The notes: generated from the letters alone by a model not told the origin. 64,000 nt of DNA from Winkia neuii (GCF_029011175.1 NZ_CP118946.1:1830680-1894679); one strand, 5' to 3'; positions 8,369 to 17,790 are shown, counted from the first letter of the stretch. Numbers and translations are program-made.

Positions 8369-9973
8369 GTGAAGTACAACGCTTTGCGTGGCCCTAAATG
8401 GATAGGCCTAGCCACTGGACCGGCAACGGTAGAAGAGGCCTTACTAGCTGCGCATACTACTAATCTAGACCCCAACGTGCCCGGCTACGAATACGGCGCT
8501 CAGCTCCGTTTCTTGGCATATCTTTTGCCACTGGTTCTAAGGAATATTGATTCTTCCATTGTAGATGTAGAAGAAAAATATATAGACTCAGACGAACTAC
8601 TGGAAAACGGTTTACCAGCAGCGGCCGTGAATAAAACTCTAGACAGGCTGCTTGAAGTATCGTATTTAGACAGTCCTGATAAGCCGTTTATGCAACAGCC
8701 GGCTGCCAAACATCCTGACTTAACAACTAAGTTTCGCCCCAAAGAGGACACAGTCCGAAAATTACTTCCAACGGTGCCTTCTGAGCAAGGCGATTCTTTT
8801 TGGGACCTTTCATTGCCCGAGCAGGAATTCCTACACTCAGCTTCCGCGGCTAGATCCTTAGTGGTGCACAGTTTTTACTCCATGGCAGGGAACGGAAAGT
8901 ACGCTAACCGAAAAATGCAGATGGGAGCCCCAGGGATACGATTTTTAGGCAAAGAAAATAGCGCCACAGAAATATTTTGGCGAGGCCGCAACCTCTTGGA
9001 AACCCTCTTAGGACTGATTCCTTGGAAGTGGGTACAGGGGTCTGGCCTACCTGCATGGGCAGATAGGGAAGGCCGGGAATCAAAGTCCACTGATGGGCAT
9101 CATCCGCTCTGGTGCGCATCTTGGAGCTCTAACGCGCCCGCTTGTCGCTGGGAAAACGGTAGGCTCCTACAAGTTCGTATAGGAGGCATACCCGAACAAT
9201 GGTACGCACTCGAAATGGGAACACATAGCGGTTCTCCTTCCGAGCGAAAGGCCGCCGCAAAAGCCTGGTGGGATACCAGAAATTTAACCGACCCCCTTTA
9301 TTTGTACATAACCGGCAACGATGGTAAGGCACACGCCGCAAGAATGGACATAGGTGAAGACCCCACAAAACTTGCCGTAGAGTGGGCCGCTCGTCAAAAC
9401 ATACCCAAGTTTGCTGGTCGAGACTGTTTAGCACCGGTCCCTCGCGCACACAGGAGCCTATCCTTCATCAGGCACCAAATAGGTAAAACGGCACAGTCTC
9501 CAGGAATTTTAGCGTCAGTTGTATATTTCCCAGATCCCTCCAAATGGGTACTGGACCTGAACCAAGAACTGCAAGCTGCGGTTTGCGACTGTGCCCTTAT
9601 GATTCAGGGCTTACTTCGCGCGGTAAGTGCTCCTTTCCGGCGGGCAGGTAAGGAAGACACAGATTCTGAAGGGCGCATTTACGCACTGGATCCACTGGCC
9701 ACAAGAAAAACCGACGTAGTAAATGCTTTTTGGCGCAATATCAGCGACGTATACCAAGACTTTATTCGCAGTATCCAAGATACTGAGTCCTCAACATTGC
9801 CCCGCGAACTATACCAGAGGGCAGTGGATGCTTCTTTATCAGCATTTGACGAAATAACAGAAGCCTACGCTCAAATTTATCCCAATCGCATCGGATTCGT
9901 TAGAAGTAGAGTGTCCTATAACCTCCGGAAAACGGCTAACCTGATCACTCCAAAGAAAGACGTGAAGAAATGA
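8369..9973 (+). CDS. casA: Cascade large subunit Cse1/CasA (Cas8e), type I-E
   Basis: A 534-residue protein starting at GTG with AAAGGAG upstream. It shows the Cse1 layout: N-terminal LAAHTTNLDPNVPGYEYGAQLRFLAYLL, then a central region with PFMQQPA and the segment around LVVHSFYSMAGNGKYANRKMQMGAPGI, and a C-terminal helical bundle. Cse1 recognises the PAM and recruits Cas3. The length fits the family (about 500-550). It is the first gene of the plus-strand Cascade operon and overlaps cse2 by four bases (ATGA). Confidence 0.93.
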   Translation: MKYNALRGPKWIGLATGPATVEEALLAAHTTNLDPNVPGYEYGAQLRFLAYLLPLVLRNIDSSIVDVEEKYIDSDELLENGLPAAAVNKTLDRLLEVSYLDSPDKPFMQQPAAKHPDLTTKFRPKEDTVRKLLPTVPSEQGDSFWDLSLPEQEFLHSASAARSLVVHSFYSMAGNGKYANRKMQMGAPGIRFLGKENSATEIFWRGRNLLETLLGLIPWKWVQGSGLPAWADREGRESKSTDGHHPLWCASWSSNAPACRWENGRLLQVRIGGIPEQWYALEMGTHSGSPSERKAAAKAWWDTRNLTDPLYLYITGNDGKAHAARMDIGEDPTKLAVEWAARQNIPKFAGRDCLAPVPRAHRSLSFIRHQIGKTAQSPGILASVVYFPDPSKWVLDLNQELQAAVCDCALMIQGLLRAVSAPFRRAGKEDTDSEGRIYALDPLATRKTDVVNAFWRNISDVYQDFIRSIQDTESSTLPRELYQRAVDASLSAFDEITEAYAQIYPNRIGFVRSRVSYNLRKTANLITPKKDVKK

Positions 9974-10437
9974 ATGAAGTGAGTTCGACGCCGGCATATA
10001 AAGAGCTCGTTTACAAGATTCTTAACTGGAGGGAGGAGGGTAGGCGACGTGAGCTTTCAGCCATCCGCAAGGGGGCCATTAGCCAGACTGAATTCTACGC
10101 CTACCCATACATTATTCCTTACGCTCAGAATCCTGAACGTGACGATGAACGCATTGCGTTGCTTCGTGTTGCAGCCATTATTGCTGAATTCGCAAACGTG
10201 CCACAGGCTGAAGCCGAGCTACGGAAACATACGCTCGGGCTCTGGGCACGCCAGGTTGCAATGGCCCGGTCAGATATTCGCGGTAGTGACACGGTTATCG
10301 AGAATCGGCTTACATACATCCACACCCAACCACTTGAGCAGGCTATTCTGACTATTAGACGTATTTTTCAGATAGCATCCTCCAACAAAACCGCTTGTCC
10401 GGCTATCGACTACGTAAATTTACTTCATACCTTTTAA
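9970..10437 (+). CDS. casB: Cascade small subunit Cse2/CasB, type I-E
   Basis: A 155-residue protein, short and mostly helical, with the Cse2 pattern: N-terminal KILNWREEGRRRELSAIRKG, then YPYIIPYAQN, and near the end TACPAIDYVNLLHTF (family: hDY..L...l..W). Two Cse2 copies form the belly of Cascade and stabilise the displaced strand. It starts on the ATGA overlap with cse1. A 129-base gap follows before cas7e, the only sizeable gap within either cas operon. Confidence 0.9.
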   Translation: MNEVSSTPAYKELVYKILNWREEGRRRELSAIRKGAISQTEFYAYPYIIPYAQNPERDDERIALLRVAAIIAEFANVPQAEAELRKHTLGLWARQVAMARSDIRGSDTVIENRLTYIHTQPLEQAILTIRRIFQIASSNKTACPAIDYVNLLHTF

Positions 10438-10477
10438 GGTGGGGAAAGGGAGTATCACAAACCTCAAAACAATCACG

Positions 10478-10496
10478 ATTGCGCATATTGCGCGAT
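10478..10496 (+). promoter_or_regulatory. Stem-loop between cse2 and cas7e
   Basis: A 7-bp stem (ATTGCGC / GCGCGAT, one G-T wobble) with a 5-base loop lies in the middle of the 129-base gap. There is no U-tract after it, so it is not an obvious terminator. It may be a processing or stability element, or part of a promoter region, for cas7e. Confidence 0.4.
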
Positions 10497-10566
10497 TATT
10501 ACTCCTTTGTTCCACAAACCTCAGAATTAAACAAATCCTTAGAACAAACAGATCACGAGGACTAAT

Positions 10567-11625
10567 ATGTACCGCAATCTTACTCTGCACATCCTTACCC
10601 CAGTCAGCTATTCCAACCTCAACCGCGATGATTCCGGCGTTCCTAAGCGTATATATCAAGGGGGCGCTTTGCGGGCCATGCACTCCTCACAGTCTATAAA
10701 AAAGGGGATTCGTACCATCTACGAGAATGCCTCACTCGACGCATCCGTACGATCAGGGGATTTAGCAGACGAAGTGCTACGCACAGCTTTGAAGATAAAG
10801 CAGGATGCCGATCAAAAACAAGTATTGAAACATGCGAAGAAAATAATCGGTTCTCTTACCAAAAGCTCGTCGTCGGAGAATGAGGCATCTCGCTCCTCTT
10901 GGATGAGCCAAGAAGAGATCCAGACTGCAGCAACGGCCGCTCTTGCCAATTCTGACAACGATTTCATTGCCGATGGACAGACTGGCAGCCTTGCTATTGC
11001 TAGCTTCGGCCGCATGTTCGCGAACAAAGCTGAAAAAGGCACAGAGGCAGCGCTGAGTGTATCCCCCGCACTCACAACTCACCAAGCCAACATTGACAAC
11101 GACTATTTCTCCACCACTGACGATATAAAGGAACGCAACCATCAAACTGGCGCTACCTTCCTGGGGGTCGCGAACTACACGAACGGCATTTTCTACAGAA
11201 CCGTGACCATAGATCGCGAGCAGCTGAAAGAGAGCTGGACAGGCTTTGGCAAGGCTGACTCCGAGTCCAATCTGCGCGAACTCATAAACGCAATTCTTTA
11301 TGGGCAGCCTCGAGGCAAAGAACATTCAACAGCCCCATATGCAATGCCTGCGGTAGTTGTTGCAGAAGAGCAGCGCTACCGCACCGCATACGACTTTGAG
11401 ACGCCAGTTGAGCCGGCCGAGAGCGGTGGTTACCTCGAATCTAGCGTTCAGCGTCTTGCCGAGCAATACGCTGCCGCGCGGCGATTCGATCCCGACAACT
11501 TCGGGCCTTGCCAGATCGTTTCCGGCACCTACGGCAACCTTGACGGACGCTTTGGATACCTACGTGTGGCCACGAAGAAGGAGCTTGTAGATGCTGTAGT
11601 CGCATGGATCGGTTCTGATGAGTAA
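10567..11625 (+). CDS. casC: Cascade backbone subunit Cas7e/CasC, type I-E
   Basis: A 352-residue RAMP protein beginning MYRNLTLHILTPVSYSNLNRDDSGVPKR, the typical Cas7e N-terminus, followed by the GG..RA.HSSQSIK segment. The central part (TTHQANIDNDYFSTTDD, GATFLGVANYTNGIFYRT) matches CasC. Six copies wrap the crRNA spacer. It ends eight bases inside cas5e. The spacing upstream (129 bases with a stem-loop) may allow higher expression than its neighbours, which would suit its copy number; that is inference. Confidence 0.93.
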   Translation: MYRNLTLHILTPVSYSNLNRDDSGVPKRIYQGGALRAMHSSQSIKKGIRTIYENASLDASVRSGDLADEVLRTALKIKQDADQKQVLKHAKKIIGSLTKSSSSENEASRSSWMSQEEIQTAATAALANSDNDFIADGQTGSLAIASFGRMFANKAEKGTEAALSVSPALTTHQANIDNDYFSTTDDIKERNHQTGATFLGVANYTNGIFYRTVTIDREQLKESWTGFGKADSESNLRELINAILYGQPRGKEHSTAPYAMPAVVVAEEQRYRTAYDFETPVEPAESGGYLESSVQRLAEQYAAARRFDPDNFGPCQIVSGTYGNLDGRFGYLRVATKKELVDAVVAWIGSDE

Positions 11626-12304
11626 GTCCATATACCTTAGGCTAGCCGGCCCATTACAATCGTGGACCGGCATGAAAATAACCGGCAACGTGGCGCATAC
11701 TAACCGCTTTCCCACAGCTAGCGGTTTGAAAGGCCTCTTAGCTGGGGCACTGGGATATAAGCGTGGGAGCTGGGAAGACTGGTTAGATGAGGTTTTCTTT
11801 TCGGTACGGCAAGATCGGCCCGGTCGCGTAGTCGACGAATTCCAAACCATAAACCCGCCGTATAAAGAAGAGATGTTCCGCAGGCGCATCATTATCGCAC
11901 ATAATCTACGGGCAAGCGATAAGAGCATGAGCTTTACTCCTGATGCTCAGAGCGGCACCGCAATTTCGAAACGGACGTATCTAGCTGACTCTGAATTTAT
12001 AGTTCAGATTACTTGTGCTGACCATACTAAAGATATTGCAGCCGCACTACGTGATCCCACATATAGCACCTACCTAGGCAGGAAGGCATTCGCACCTTCC
12101 TTTCCATTTTACCTTGGTATAGGGCCCACAAAAGATTTCGCGAAATTGCCACTATTCGTAACGAACAGCAACTTTAAAGAACGGTTCGCCACTATAAAGG
12201 ACTATGTTCCCGGACAGGAATTAGCACCTAGACGCCAGCAATTCACCACTGTTGGCACACGAGAACAATGGTACGCAAGTGTGAAGGAAAAACTGCAGCT
12301 CTAA
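11618..12304 (+). CDS. casD: Cascade subunit Cas5e/CasD, type I-E
   Basis: A 228-residue RAMP protein with the Cas5e start MSKSIYLRLAGPLQSWTG and the following TNRFPTASGLKGLLAGALG. Later come the YLADSEFIVQI strand and YLGRKAFAPSFPF, both conserved in CasD. It binds the 5' handle of the crRNA. It overlaps cas7e by eight bases and is the last gene of this operon; cas6e, which usually follows, is instead at 7528-8190 on the other strand. Confidence 0.93.
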   Translation: MSKSIYLRLAGPLQSWTGMKITGNVAHTNRFPTASGLKGLLAGALGYKRGSWEDWLDEVFFSVRQDRPGRVVDEFQTINPPYKEEMFRRRIIIAHNLRASDKSMSFTPDAQSGTAISKRTYLADSEFIVQITCADHTKDIAAALRDPTYSTYLGRKAFAPSFPFYLGIGPTKDFAKLPLFVTNSNFKERFATIKDYVPGQELAPRRQQFTTVGTREQWYASVKEKLQL

Positions 12305-12618
12305 CGCCTAAAAGACTCGGGAATGATTGCTGACGCGTCCCCTACGTTAATCAATCACGGGGCATGCTACTTACGGCAGGGAGCGTCCTTAAATAGCCTG
12401 AAACCAATAGGGTTAGGTGTAGATAAGAATGGCCGCTACTGCAACTAAATGCAACAGCTACAGAAACGGCTATGACATATTAAACGATTATTCCTACACG
12501 TATCTGAGCTGCACGTGACACGCCACTCGACAGTGGTCGAGTAACATTTATCGAATTTCTCCCTGTTCCATTCTCACGGGGAATAGAAGGACCTGCTGGC
12601 GAGACTGCTCTGAGCTCA
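12305..12618. other. Intergenic region between cas5e and the trailer end of the CRISPR array
   Basis: No gene is seen. A perfect 7-bp hairpin (ACTCGAC-AGTG-GTCGAGT) lies at 12525-12542, and a weaker one (CTGTTCC ... GGAATAG, one wobble) at about 12573-12596. Because the array is read on the minus strand towards this region while the Cascade operon is read into it on the plus strand, the hairpins may end one or both transcripts. Neither has a clear U-tract. Confidence 0.45.
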
Positions 12619-14966
12619 GGAATTACCCCCGCTCGCGCGGGGAAAAGGAAGGGGCGCGGCGTGATTGGCGCGAAGAAGCGGAATTACCCCCGCTCGCGCG
12701 GGGAAAAGATTACTTGCACGGTAGAGAAGTTTGGGCGGAAGGAATTACCCCCGCTCGCGCGGGGAAAAGTTGCCTCTGCTGAATGAGAGGATGAGGGTTT
12801 GGGAATTACCCCCGCTCGCGCGGGGAAAAGTCCTTGATTACCAGGAGGGGTTGAGGGGCTGGGGAATTCCCCCCGCTCGCGCGGGGAAAAGTTGCCTCTG
12901 CTGAATGAGAGGATGAGGGTTTGGGAATTACCCCCGCTCGCGCGGGGAAAAGTCCTTGATTACCAGGAGGGGTTGAGGGGCTGGGGAATTCCCCCCGCTC
13001 GCGCGGGGAAAAGCTGCCCATAAATGCCCCCCTCCCGCTTGCTGGGGAATTACCCCCGCTCGCGCGGGGAAAAGTATTGAAACTCGATATTTGGTATTTC
13101 ATAACCGGAATTACCCCCGCTCGCGCGGGGAAAAGAAACGCTAATGAGGCAGGGCAGCAAATTAATAGGAATTACCCCCGCTCGCGCGGGGAAAAGCTCG
13201 GTTGCGTCGTTGCTGTTGGTGTTGTTGTGGAATTACCCCCGCTCGCGCGGGGAAAAGTGGGCCAAAGGCGGGGTGCCGTTGTTGTAGTTGGAATTACCCC
13301 CGCTCGCGCGGGGAAAAGCAAATCCTAGCTGCGGGTAGCGTGGCATGGAGGGAATTACCCCCGCTCGCGCGGGGAAAAGACTGGTATGAGCAAAACGGCA
13401 TAGAAATAAACAGAATTACCCCCGCTCGCGCGGGGAAAAGAAAAGCCCGAAAGCCGAATGTGCGTGAATGTGCGGAATTACCCCCGCTCGCGCGGGGAAA
13501 AGTTCCTGCCTGTACAGGGCCTGGAATTAGCAACAGAATTACCCCCGCTCGCGCGGGGAAAAGCTCGAGCAGCTGCTCAACCGTTGCGAGGCAGCGGAAT
13601 TACCCCCGCTCGCGCGGGGAAAAGCATAAACTCTTTAAGCATCCAAGGCATTTACCAGAATTACCCCCGCTCGCGCGGGGAAAAGTCCACAACTATTTTT
13701 TCGCCCGCCTGCACCCGGGAATTACCCCCGCTCGCGCGGGGAAAAGTCCTTGATTACCAGGAGGGGTTGAGGGGCTGGGGAATTCCCCCCGCTCGCGCGG
13801 GGAAAAGCTGCCCATAAATGCCCCCCTCCCGCTTGCTGGGGAATTACCCCCGCTCGCGCGGGGAAAAGGGCCTCGCCTTGCGGCCGGGAATGTCGACCCC
13901 GGAATTACCCCCGCTCGCGCGGGGAAAAGCATAGCGTGCTTCTGCGTATCGGCGGAAGGGGGGAATTACCCCCGCTCGCGCGGGGAAAAGCACGGGGGCG
14001 GGGATTGTGCCACCCTCACATTGGAATTACCCCCGCTCGCGCGGGGAAAAGGGCCGAGACTGTCAACGATGGGGTAGCGTTTCGGAATTACCCCCGCTCG
14101 CGCGGGGAAAAGGGCCGAGACTGTCAACGATGGGGTAGCGTTTCGGAATTACCCCCGCTCGCGCGGGGAAAAGAGTGAACCTATTTGGGTTGCCTGTTCT
14201 TGCCTGGAATTACCCCCGCTCGCGCGGGGAAAAGACGCGGCCTCATCAATGACTTCGTATTCGAGTGGAATTACCCCCGCTCGCGCGGGGAAAAGAGCCT
14301 AAAAGGGCGGCAATAATCTGCGCGATAGGAATTACCCCCGCTCGCGCGGGGAAAAGTTTAGTGTTATACGCGTATCCCATAATAAAATGGAATTACCCCC
14401 GCTCGCGCGGGGAAAAGTTCAACCCCTTCTTTTTTATAATATTATTTTTGGAATTACCCCCGCTCGCGCGGGGAAAAGTGGGTGCCTGTGGTCGGTATTG
14501 GGGCAGCATGGGAATTACCCCCGCTCGCGCGGGGAAAAGCATGTGATGTATAGGCTTGAGATTTGAAAGTAGGAATTACCCCCGCTCGCGCGGGGAAAAG
14601 CAATCTCATAGTCGCCGGGGGTAATCTCCAGTGGAATTACCCCCGCTCGCGCGGGGAAAAGAATACTGTTCCGACATCATTCCCCTTTTGTGAAGAATTA
14701 CCCCCGCTCGCGCGGGGAAAAGCGGTTTGGGTTGGTATTGGCCAGGTTTGCATTGGAATTACCCCCGCTCGCGCGGGGAAAAGGTGCCGCGCCCGATTCC
14801 TATTTACGAATCGCAGGAATTACCCCCGCTCGCGCGGGGAAAAGTGAGCAACTTTCGCCTTATAAATACTGCCCTCGGAATTACCCCCGCTCGCGCGGGG
14901 AAAAGGAGTTTTCCCTCGGATAGGAGTGAGCCGACTAGGAATTACCCCCGCTCGCGCGGGGAAAAG
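12619..14966 (-). CRISPR. CRISPR array, type I-E, 39 repeats and 38 spacers
   Basis: The 29-base repeats occur with a 61-base period (32-base spacers; one of 33 at 13441-13473). In crRNA sense, on the minus strand, the repeat has a 6-bp stem CCCCGC-GCGA-GCGGGG and ends in GTAATTCC, the predicted 8-base 5' handle after Cas6e cleavage; this orientation matches the E. coli I-E repeat. Three repeats (12863, 12985, 13779) share one A-to-C change (plus strand). Four (13412, 13535, 13657, 14694) have A instead of G at the first plus-strand base. Several spacers are duplicated, leaving 33 different ones. The leader should be at the right end, near 14967. No spacer source was recognised. Confidence 0.97.
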
Positions 14967-15109
14967 TCTAAATGACCTGCGCTTTTGGGCGTCTGTATCA
15001 TTCTTCCATGCTGGTAGCTATCTTACAGTCTGCCGCCTGCAAGGTGCGTATCTATGCCTAGTAACGCACCATCTGAGTTCTCCAACTCAGCCCCTGACGC
15101 TAGCCTCGG
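14967..15109 (-). promoter_or_regulatory. Candidate CRISPR leader and end of the metallophosphoesterase transcript
   Basis: This 143-base stretch is the only non-coding sequence on the leader side of the array when it is read in crRNA sense. A perfect 7-bp hairpin (CTGAGTT-CTCC-AACTCAG) at 15073-15090 may end the upstream gene, which is transcribed in the same direction and so could read into the array. I could not identify a confident -35/-10 pair. Confidence 0.5.
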
Positions 15110-17143
15110 TCAGTTCTTTTTGCGGCTTAGTTTTGCAACTGCGCCCAGGCTAATCATTGCCATGGCTCCTAGCAGAGTGGGTACTAAAGCTGTCGCTCCA
15201 GTTGTCGCTATGAACGAGCCGACTGTTTTTGGCTCACTCGCTTGCCGTTCCGCATCAGACTTGCCGCCGTTTTTGCCCCCAGCGTTTTTGCCTTCGCCGC
15301 TGGGCTGAGCACCTGGTTGCGAACTAGGCTTTGCACCGGGTTGGCTTCCAGGCTTTGCCCCAGGCTGCGTTCCAGGCTCGGTGCCGGGTTGCGCGCCGGG
15401 ATCGCTAGTGTTGTCGCCCTCGTCAGTACCGGTGGAACCGTCCTTGCTGCCGGAGGCGCCCTCACCGTCCTTGCCGCCGTTGGAGCCATCGTCAGTTCCC
15501 CCGGCTGTCGCTCCCGCTCCGATTGGCAGGGTTACTTCTTGTACCTTTTTCCCGGAAACTAGGTCCCAGGCTTCGACGGTCAGGTGGTCGTCGAAAACGC
15601 GGGCTCGTAGTGAGGACGAACGGTCGTCTTTCAACGTTTCTTCGTCATTGTCGCCGTCGGGGACGATTCCTTCTTTGACGGCGCCCGTGTTGAAGACGGG
15701 TATTCCATCTCCAACATTTTCAGGCAAGGTGTAGCGCCCCCACCAGTCGTTTAGCGTAACAATGTCGTGGGTGTGGGAGGTAAAGAAGGCAACGTTTTTG
15801 CGTCCACTCAAAATGTCGTTGAGCTCTTCAACGTCGTTGTAATCGTTCTGGTACCAGGCCGAATGCGTACCCGAAACCGTGTTGGCTAGGGTGTAGTGGG
15901 AAAATATGAGCACCGGCCGCCCTTCGTTTTCCCAGTGGTCCAGCCGCCCTTTCAACCAATAGAGTTGGGCCTGCGACGCGTTCCAAAACGGTTCTTTCCC
16001 CTGGGAGGCGTGGTCGTCGTAGTATTCGGTTCCGAGGGCGATGAGCACCACTCCCCCAACTACTTTTTCCGCGTACGGCTTGTCTCGGTCAGCCCAGGTC
16101 AAAAAGTTTTTCTGTGCTTTTTCGCTGGATAGTTCTTGCCCGTACTGTTCGTGGTTGCCGCTGCCCCACAGTATGTCGGCTCCCGTGTAGGGGTGAGCTT
16201 TCAATATCTTTTCGGCTTCGAAGTAGTTCTTATCGCGCATGGTGTCCACGAAATCACCGTTTACCACTAGCGCCGTACTCTTGTCTTTGAATGCGGAAAT
16301 GCGGTCCATTGCCCGCCCCCATTTTTTCCCATTTGTTGGGGCGTCGGGGTTTGCGTGCGTGTCGGAAATAATGTCGATAATTCCTGTAGGCTTTTTATCT
16401 TCGTATTTGTACGGCTTGTGTAGGGCAACATTGTCAATTGCCCACCACTTATCGTTGTATGAGTTGTTGTAATTGAAGGATATTTGTGCCGTCTTGGCTC
16501 CGCCCGGCACTTTTACCTCCAGCTCGTGGTGGTTAGAGTAGTCGTTCTTATCCAGGGTAAGCAGGGTTTGGCCTTCCCCGCCGCCAAAGCTGATGGTTAC
16601 GGTGGCGTTTTGGCCCTTTTTGCCCTGCCGGTAGTGGGAGTCGAATCCCAGCACTAGCTGGTTTTGTCCGCCTACCGGAATCTGGGGGGTCACCAGCGCT
16701 GTTGAGAAGCTTTCGTCTTTGGCTAGTCGCTGGTGTTCAGATTCCATCACCGCGAAGTTGCCGCTGCCGCGGGTGAACCAGTGGCGTTCATCTGTGCCTG
16801 CCGCCCAGGTCCACTGGCGCACGTCTGTGAAGGTCCAGCCTCGCCAGCGCTTTTCGCCCGAGGAGGCTTTCGAGGTTTTCACTTTCCACCCTTTGGGCCC
16901 GGTGTGTGAGAACCAGTCGGGTAGGTGCAGCTCGTCGAAGTTTTCTGCCCAGATTGTTGCCGGCTTTTCTAGGGTTCCGTTCGTCTGCGTATTGTATTTG
17001 CCCATGTCCGAGGGCGCTTTCACGGCCGCTCCCGTTGCTTTCGGTGCAACGGGCACATCCGCCTCGCCCGCTTGCGCGAACGGCATCGCGACCATGGTTG
17101 CGGCTGTGATGGTTGCCAGCGCCCCTAATTTTTTCACTACCAT
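15110..17143 (-). CDS. Secreted, wall- or membrane-anchored metallophosphoesterase
   Basis: A 677-residue protein if started at the ATG complementary to 17141-17143, which has AAAGGGAG upstream and is followed by a signal peptide (MVVKKLGALATITAATMVAMPFAQAG). After a jelly-roll-like region come calcineurin-type motifs: DTHAN, VNGDFVDT, GSGNHEQYG, FSHYTL and FTSHTHD, giving the full set of metal ligands. A Pro/Gly-rich low-complexity spacer (PGAQPGTEPG and similar) follows. The C-terminus has SFIATTGA, a hydrophobic segment and the tail KLSRKKN; IATTG resembles the LAxTG sorting signal. The substrate (phosphomonoester, nucleotide or phospholipid) is unknown. The longer upstream frame has no coding character. 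Confidence 0.85.
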   Translation of the reverse strand: MVVKKLGALATITAATMVAMPFAQAGEADVPVAPKATGAAVKAPSDMGKYNTQTNGTLEKPATIWAENFDELHLPDWFSHTGPKGWKVKTSKASSGEKRWRGWTFTDVRQWTWAAGTDERHWFTRGSGNFAVMESEHQRLAKDESFSTALVTPQIPVGGQNQLVLGFDSHYRQGKKGQNATVTISFGGGEGQTLLTLDKNDYSNHHELEVKVPGGAKTAQISFNYNNSYNDKWWAIDNVALHKPYKYEDKKPTGIIDIISDTHANPDAPTNGKKWGRAMDRISAFKDKSTALVVNGDFVDTMRDKNYFEAEKILKAHPYTGADILWGSGNHEQYGQELSSEKAQKNFLTWADRDKPYAEKVVGGVVLIALGTEYYDDHASQGKEPFWNASQAQLYWLKGRLDHWENEGRPVLIFSHYTLANTVSGTHSAWYQNDYNDVEELNDILSGRKNVAFFTSHTHDIVTLNDWWGRYTLPENVGDGIPVFNTGAVKEGIVPDGDNDEETLKDDRSSSLRARVFDDHLTVEAWDLVSGKKVQEVTLPIGAGATAGGTDDGSNGGKDGEGASGSKDGSTGTDEGDNTSDPGAQPGTEPGTQPGAKPGSQPGAKPSSQPGAQPSGEGKNAGGKNGGKSDAERQASEPKTVGSFIATTGATALVPTLLGAMAMISLGAVAKLSRKKN

Positions 17144-17320
17144 TTCTTCTCCCTTTCGGCCTGCAGGGCTGTGATGTTCTGTAGTGCCCGGTGGGCCCCT
17201 CTTCCCGGCCGCCGGGCCGTGTTTATTCCGCGTCAGCCTAGCTAGCCAAAGCAACGCTTCTTTGACCTCTAGGTGAAGGTGGGGTGAACCTGTCCGGGTT
17301 CTGCCGGTAGACTTTGGCTC

Positions 17321-17731
17321 ATGTTGCGCGTAATTTTCAATATTTTGTGGCTCTTTATGGCTGGCTTGGAGCTGTTTTTTCTTTATATTGCTGCTGGTAT
17401 CGCTGGGTGCATCTTCATTGTGACTATCCCGGTTGCGGTAGCTTGTTTCCGCATGGCTTGGTATATTTTGTGGCCGTTTGGGCGCAAGGTTGTGCCTAAG
17501 CCGGGGGCGGGTGCCGGCTCGGCGCTTATGAATGCTGTGTGGTTTTTGGTTGCGGGTCTTTGGCTCGCCATCGGGCACATCGGCACCGCGTTCGTGCAGA
17601 TGCTTACTATTGTTGGAATTCCGGTGGCGATTGCGAATATCAAGCTGATTCCCATTTCGTGTTTTCCGTTTGGCAAGCAGATCGTGCCTAACGAGTCTGC
17701 CGAGGTCACGGTTCAAACCCCGCTGACTTAG
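17321..17731 (+). CDS. yccF: YccF-family (DUF307) membrane protein
   Basis: A 136-residue membrane protein with two copies of the YccF domain: LRVIFNILWLFMAGLE...TIPVAVACFRMAWYILWPFGRKVV and LMNAVWFLVAGLWLAIGHIG...TIVGIPVAIANIKLIPISCFPFG. The family is widespread, with four predicted membrane segments and no settled function. It is divergent from the metallophosphoesterase and followed 59 bases later by an NAD(P)-binding gene on the same strand. Confidence 0.85.
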   Translation: MLRVIFNILWLFMAGLELFFLYIAAGIAGCIFIVTIPVAVACFRMAWYILWPFGRKVVPKPGAGAGSALMNAVWFLVAGLWLAIGHIGTAFVQMLTIVGIPVAIANIKLIPISCFPFGKQIVPNESAEVTVQTPLT

Positions 17732-17790
17732 CTTGTTCACGCACAGCAATTACCCTTCCGGGGCCCCGTGGGGCTTGTTAGCGTGAAGAC

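Noticed and set aside
12619..14966. Self-targeting spacers against genes in this window
   Set aside because: Scanning by eye I found no spacer identical to sequence elsewhere in the window; a proper search was not possible.
12806..14975. Many open frames across the array with ITPARAGK / NYPRSRGEK / ELPPLARGK repeats
   Set aside because: These are the three plus-strand readings (and their minus-strand counterparts) of the CRISPR repeat, not proteins.
17144..17749. Long N-terminal extension of the metallophosphoesterase frame
   Set aside because: It runs antisense through yccF, is rich in Arg/Asn/His without structure, and precedes a proper ribosome site and signal peptide at 17143.
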